Notes under the pieces: model-generated
Told to the model about the DNA's origin: nothing
Databases searched by the model: none
Seen by the model: only the letters and a program-made list of their open reading frames with translations
Shown here: piece by piece, positions 4,522-7,026 of the stretch
How the letters are laid out: every line of letters begins with the position of its first letter
Position numbering within the stretch: the first letter of the stretch is position 1
Made by a program: the position numbers and the translations under genes
Source: JBEDKD01 sp041172365
Lineage (GTDB): Bacteria; Cyanobacteriota; Cyanobacteriia; Cyanobacteriales; Microcoleaceae
Direction of reading: 5' to 3'
DNA: 7,026 bases
Assembly: GCA_041172365.1 (NCBI GenBank)
Contig: JBEDKD010000312.1
Location: forward strand, 1 to 7,026

Positions 4522-4581
4522 GAGAAAACCTCCTCAAACATCAACAAATATTGGTGAAACGTTCTAAAAACGAAGAATTTA
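4522..4581 (-). promoter_or_regulatory. Repeated gene-start leader, copy 3
   Basis: It reads TAAATTCTTCG, GAACGTTTCACC, 8 nt, TTGATG (4544 to 4539), then 17 nt to the ATG at 4521. Its first three bases, TAA, are the stop codon of the methyltransferase gene. The central stem is reduced to about 3 bp. The last part carries GAGGAGG, a strong ribosome binding site. Confidence 0.8.
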
Positions 4582-5277
4582 ATGTTGCTCTAATTCCAAA
4601 GATCCCCAACTATCCCAACCTTCACGACGTTGACGGGCAAAAAGCTCAATGGAATTTCCTCCCAATTTTTCGGCTAAAGGATAAGCCAGAGTTTCCCAAA
4701 ATAATTGGGGTTTTTCCGAATGTTGTCCAAGGGGAGCAAAAATGACGTTTGAGATATTAGTAAAACCCAAAGTTTTTAACGATAAAGCTTTCCCTTTGAT
4801 TCCAAAAAGTAATTGCTCTGTAGCATTTCTGCCGTTATGTCCTAAGCCTATTCTTAGTTTTGGAGGGGGATAAACCAATAAATTTTGATCTTCATTTTCG
4901 ACAAAATTTGGAGATTTACTATCTTTCGTTACTTTGACCCAAGTAAACAGAGATTTATACTCAAAACCCCATTGTTTCAGACATTGAAAAGCCAAGGGTA
5001 AATGAGCATTTGTTGACCAAAGAAATAAGTAAGCCTCCGATGCCGCGATCGCGCCTATTGGCATATCTAAAATCTGTTGATCCGACATGGATGGATAAGG
5101 ACAACGACCGCGGTGACTTTTATCTGTTTCCCGAAGGTTATATGCCCACGGAGGGTCTATTACTATCAGACTATATTGCCCCATATTAATTTGAGGCAGG
5201 TTTGGCAGAATGGAGGTCGCGATCGTGAGTTTTAATTGTCCAACTTTATCCGACTTTTTGTAGGTTTTAGAAACCAT
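4579..5277 (-). CDS. MT-A70 family N6-adenine methyltransferase
   Basis: A 232-residue SAM-dependent methyltransferase that probably methylates adenine N6 in DNA. The catalytic DPPW lies at 41-44 after a beta strand (YSLIVID). It is followed by YPSMS (61-65), LFLWSTNAHLP (84-94), the GFEYKSLFTWVK block (104-115), RNATEQLLFGIKG (150-162), HSEKP (186-190) and IELFARQRREGWDSWG (210-225). All are typical of the MT-A70 group found on phages and plasmids, and the length is usual. No restriction endonuclease is adjacent, so it is an orphan enzyme. It may protect the element or act in regulation. The target sequence cannot be read from the protein. The start at 5277 is preceded by leader copy 4. Its stop codon overlaps leader copy 3, which serves the next gene. 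Confidence 0.92.
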   Translation of the reverse strand: MVSKTYKKSDKVGQLKLTIATSILPNLPQINMGQYSLIVIDPPWAYNLRETDKSHRGRCPYPSMSDQQILDMPIGAIAASEAYLFLWSTNAHLPLAFQCLKQWGFEYKSLFTWVKVTKDSKSPNFVENEDQNLLVYPPPKLRIGLGHNGRNATEQLLFGIKGKALSLKTLGFTNISNVIFAPLGQHSEKPQLFWETLAYPLAEKLGGNSIELFARQRREGWDSWGSLELEQH

Positions 5278-5336
5278 GATTTTTACCTTAAAAACATCAA
5301 CCCATTTTGGTGAAGCGTTTCACCGACAGAAGTTTA
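5278..5336 (-). promoter_or_regulatory. Repeated gene-start leader, copy 4
   Basis: This is the cleanest copy. It reads TAAACTTCTG, a 6-bp stem GGTGAA / TTCACC with loop ACGC, 8 nt, TTGATG (5300 to 5295), then 17 nt to the ATG at 5277. Its first three bases are the TAA stop of the upstream HNH-like gene. AAGG about 8 nt before the ATG is a plausible ribosome binding site. Confidence 0.85.
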
Positions 5337-5867
5337 CTTGATATGTTTCCAAGATTTACCATTGATGATTTGTCCGATCGCGGATTTAGAAACATCAAAA
5401 AGTTGGGCGATTTGCGAGTAAGATAAATCGGAATTAAAGAAAAGATGACGAATTCGTTTAACTTTCTCTGGATTAAGTTTAGCCGAATGATGTTGCTGAC
5501 CTTTGTGATTGTATTTTTTCAGATTTTGTGGCAAAGGATTTCTCTGATCCCATAAAGGAATAATAAAATGTCGGGGATTCATACATTTATTATTCCCACA
5601 GGATTTGTAAATGTATTTACCTGACGGAAATTCTCCAAAATAAAGTCTATACATCAAATGAGAAGCCGTATAAGCTTTTTTAGCAAATTCAAATTGAATG
5701 ATATTATTTTTATCATTTCTCATCAAGAGCCAACAATGATTAGAAATGATATCTAAATGAGGGGGATTAAATTCGGAAAGTACCGATTCGGGTAATAATT
5801 TCCGAAAACGAATTAGGGATTGATTTAATATTTGTTCGATTGATAAAATGGGGCGATATTTGATCAT
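5334..5867 (-). CDS. HNH-like protein with C-terminal helix-turn-helix
   Basis: A 177-residue protein, paralogous to the one at 3074-3508. It has an N-terminal helical part. The HNH-type core runs from about 44 to 102: HCWLL at 44-48, a SHLMYRLYFGEFPSG segment at 69-82, then C90, C95, N97 and H100 in C-x4-C-x-N-P-x-H. The usual His two residues before the first Cys is Lys (YKSC), so catalysis is doubtful, although the SH at 69-70 matches the conserved AH of active relatives. Residues 129-175 form a helix-turn-helix ending in INGKSWKH. I chose ATG at 5867 with AGGAGA just upstream over a TTG at 5894, which lies at the base of a hairpin. It sits between the zinc-finger and methyltransferase genes. 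It is probably a homing-type nuclease relative or DNA-binding protein. Confidence 0.78.
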   Translation of the reverse strand: MIKYRPILSIEQILNQSLIRFRKLLPESVLSEFNPPHLDIISNHCWLLMRNDKNNIIQFEFAKKAYTASHLMYRLYFGEFPSGKYIYKSCGNNKCMNPRHFIIPLWDQRNPLPQNLKKYNHKGQQHHSAKLNPEKVKRIRHLFFNSDLSYSQIAQLFDVSKSAIGQIINGKSWKHIK

Positions 5868-5892
5868 AAATCTCCTGATAAATGGCCTTCTC

Positions 5893-5922
5893 AACTTAAT
5901 TCAAACAAAGTTGAATTAAGTT
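5893..5922. other. 12-bp stem-loop in front of the HNH-like gene
   Basis: A perfect inverted repeat, AACTTAATTCAA / TTGAATTAAGTT, with a 6-nt loop, lies in the 68-bp gap between the zinc-finger gene and the HNH-like gene. It is AT-rich and lacks a U tail on either strand, so it is not a typical terminator. It could be an operator or an RNA processing or stability structure. This is the one gap in this stretch that lacks the repeated leader. Confidence 0.65.
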
Positions 5923-5935
5923 AAGAATAAATCAA

Positions 5936-6166
5936 CTAAAGTTTTTGATGAGCACAAGTGTCGCAAATCTCTTCATAATCGTCACTTCCCCCATAACACC
6001 AAGGCATTAAGCGACCGCAACATGGACACTCAAAAATATCACCGGGTTTACACCCAATACAGAAATAATTTTGACCTTTCCATTCGTGACAAAGTAATGG
6101 GCGAATGCCTAAAACTTTTAAGGTTAATTGAGCCGTGTTGAAGAGAGTAATTGGTAATTTATTCAT
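5936..6166 (-). CDS. Small zinc-finger-like protein
   Basis: A 76-residue protein with three C-x2-C pairs: C36/C39, C47/C50 and C68/C71, plus further Cys at 26, 49 and 57. The later pairs (CPCCG ... CDTC) form a probable zinc ribbon, with a Tyr- and Asp-rich loop between them. No named family is recognised. Small ribbon proteins of this kind on mobile elements are usually thought to bind nucleic acid or protein partners, but nothing here specifies which. The start is ATG at 6166, preceded by leader copy 5. The upstream neighbour is the Ycf46-like ATPase, whose stop codon overlaps the leader. The first 25 residues have no Cys and look like a separate strand-helix segment. Confidence 0.75.
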   Translation of the reverse strand: MNKLPITLFNTAQLTLKVLGIRPLLCHEWKGQNYFCIGCKPGDIFECPCCGRLMPWCYGGSDDYEEICDTCAHQKL

Positions 6167-6226
6167 GGATTTACCGGAAAAAACATCAACCCATTAAGGT
6201 GAAAACGTTTCAGCAACCAAAGTTTA
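6167..6226 (-). promoter_or_regulatory. Repeated gene-start leader, copy 5
   Basis: It reads TAAACTTTGG, a 5-bp stem TGAAA / TTTCA with loop CGT, CACC, 8 nt, TTGATG (6189 to 6184), then 17 nt to the ATG at 6166. The first three bases are the TAA stop of the ATPase gene. CCGG rather than a good Shine-Dalgarno sequence precedes the start. Confidence 0.85.
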
Positions 6227-7026
6227 ATTATCTACTTCAAGAGAAACAGAGTTAAAACTTATAAACGACTCAACTTTGGTGGCATTTTTGGCTCCAGACT
6301 TAGTAGACCAATCTTTGAGAGAATCAATTTGAGACTTAGCGATTTGGGAAAGAGGAACGGTGGAAGCGATCGCGCTTAAAATATCATTGATTTCAAATTC
6401 TCGTTCCTGACTAAATCCTAATTGCATAGCTTCATAAATGACTTGTTCAATTTCCGCACCAGATAAATCGGAAGAACGTGAACCCAGAAGATAAAAATCA
6501 AATTCATTCAGGCGATTGGGACGTAATCGACTAAGGTGTACTTGAAAGATTTTCTCGCGTTCTTTGCGATTGGGCAAATTGACAAAGAAAATCTCATCAA
6601 TTCTGCCTTTTCTTATCAACTCAGCCGGAAGTAATTCAACATTATTGGCTGTAGCGACAATGAACACCGGGGTGGTTTTTTCTTGCATCCATGTCAATAA
6701 AGTGGCTAAGACTCTTCGAGATGTTCCTGAGTCTCCATCCGATTGATTGTATGAAAAACTTTTTTCAATTTCATCTATAAAAAGGACACAGGGCGCGATC
6801 GCTTCAGCTAATTCGATAACTTTTCTAATTCGACTTTCACTTTCCCCAACAAGACTCCCAAAACAACGTCCGACATCTAATCTCAATAAGGGTAATTTCC
6901 AAGATGCCGCGATCGTTTTAGCAGCTAATGATTTCCCGGTTCCTTGAATCCCGGCTAACAATATACCCTTGGGTGCGGGTAAGCCATAATCACGAGCGGC
7001 ATCAGTAAAAGAGCGCGATCGTAACT
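6224..7026 (-). CDS. ycf46: Ycf46-like AAA+ ATPase, N-terminal part beyond the window
   Basis: The frame is open to the window edge, so only the C-terminal 266 residues are seen. The visible start (LRSRSFTDAARDYGLPAPKGILL) leads into Walker A GIQGTGKS at visible residues 25-32. A LVGESESR segment follows, then Walker B VLFIDE at 80-85, sensor 1 ATANN at 124-128, the arginine-finger region RKGR at 138-141 and sensor 2 SGAEIEQ at 188-194. The wording around each motif (RLDVGRCFGSLVGESESR, GDSGTSRRV, LIRKGRIDEIFF, EAMQLGFSQEREF) closely matches Ycf46, a cyanobacterial and plastid AAA+ protein; the Synechocystis homologue has been linked to carbon dioxide uptake. The TTG at 6961 cannot be the start because conserved sequence continues upstream. 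The C-terminal 30 residues look poorly conserved. Confidence 0.9.
   Translation of the reverse strand, partial: LRSRSFTDAARDYGLPAPKGILLAGIQGTGKSLAAKTIAASWKLPLLRLDVGRCFGSLVGESESRIRKVIELAEAIAPCVLFIDEIEKSFSYNQSDGDSGTSRRVLATLLTWMQEKTTPVFIVATANNVELLPAELIRKGRIDEIFFVNLPNRKEREKIFQVHLSRLRPNRLNEFDFYLLGSRSSDLSGAEIEQVIYEAMQLGFSQEREFEINDILSAIASTVPLSQIAKSQIDSLKDWSTKSGAKNATKVESFISFNSVSLEVDN

Noticed and set aside
4551..4745. Plus-strand open frame of 64 codons
   Set aside because: It is antisense to the 3' end of the methyltransferase gene and starts inside the repeated leader.
5868..5894. TTG start for the HNH-like gene
   Set aside because: The ATG at 5867 has AGGAGA directly before it, while the TTG lies at the foot of a 12-bp stem.
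31..6226. CRISPR array made of the repeated leader copies
   Set aside because: The copies are far apart, differ from each other and lie at gene starts; no spacers or cas genes are present.
31..6226. TTGATG of the leader as a -35 box with 17-nt spacing
   Set aside because: The -10 would then fall on the start codon, where the sequences do not resemble TATAAT and transcription would begin inside the gene.
6564..6947. Two plus-strand open frames
   Set aside because: Both are antisense to the AAA+ core of the Ycf46-like gene, whose motifs are intact on the minus strand.
6959..6961. TTG start for the Ycf46-like gene
   Set aside because: Conserved AAA+ sequence continues upstream to the window edge, so the gene is cut, not short.
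1..7026. tRNA, rRNA or insertion sequence
   Set aside because: No tRNA-like cloverleaf, ribosomal sequence, transposase or terminal inverted repeats with target duplications were found by eye.

Overview
The window is AT-rich and carries many complete or near-complete HIP1 palindromes (GCGATCGC), both inside genes and in intergenic hairpins. HIP1 is a hallmark of cyanobacterial DNA. Ycf35-type and Ycf46-type proteins, found in cyanobacteria and plastids, point the same way. The gene set is otherwise accessory: a minimal ATP-dependent DNA ligase, an orphan MT-A70 adenine methyltransferase, two HNH-like proteins with C-terminal helix-turn-helix domains, two DUF3846-like proteins, a small zinc-finger protein and several unknowns. 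The best reading is a cyanobacterial plasmid, prophage or phage. No capsid, tail, replication-initiation or partition gene is visible, so phage and plasmid cannot be told apart.

Layout. The left edge holds the first ten codons of a minus-strand gene (30 to 1). It diverges from the plus-strand ligase (253-1113), which ends at a bidirectional hairpin terminator. That terminator is shared with a minus-strand pair: an unknown 119-residue protein (1514-1873) and an extremely acidic 92-residue protein (1204-1482). The pair is read from a near-consensus sigma70-type promoter. The plus-strand ycf35 gene (1973-2347) is divergent from this pair and converges on an unknown minus-strand gene (2375-2749) across a long stem-loop. 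Everything right of that is on the minus strand. Read in transcription order it is: ycf46-like AAA+ ATPase (cut by the right edge), zinc-finger protein, HNH-HTH protein, MT-A70 methyltransferase, two tandem DUF3846-like genes, a second HNH-HTH protein, an unlisted 59-residue gene, a promoter inside a 16-bp inverted repeat, and the unknown 124-residue gene.

The most striking observation is a repeated leader of about 60 bp in front of five minus-strand genes (starts at 30, 4059, 4521, 5277 and 6166). In all five copies the motif TTGATG lies exactly 17 nt before the ATG. In four of the five a CACC-like block lies 8 nt further upstream. In three copies the stop codon of the preceding gene is the first three bases of the leader. 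The genes served are mostly unrelated, so this looks like a mobile, position-locked expression module shared by a dispersed gene set. I do not recognise it as a described element.

Three further signals are worth attention. A small dispersed hairpin repeat occurs in four copies with compensating stem changes. One copy sits in frame inside the acidic gene and two flank the ligase gene in inverted orientation. There is also a perfect 38-bp tandem repeat upstream of one HNH-HTH gene. Finally, a perfect 16-bp inverted repeat straddles a promoter and looks like an operator pair.
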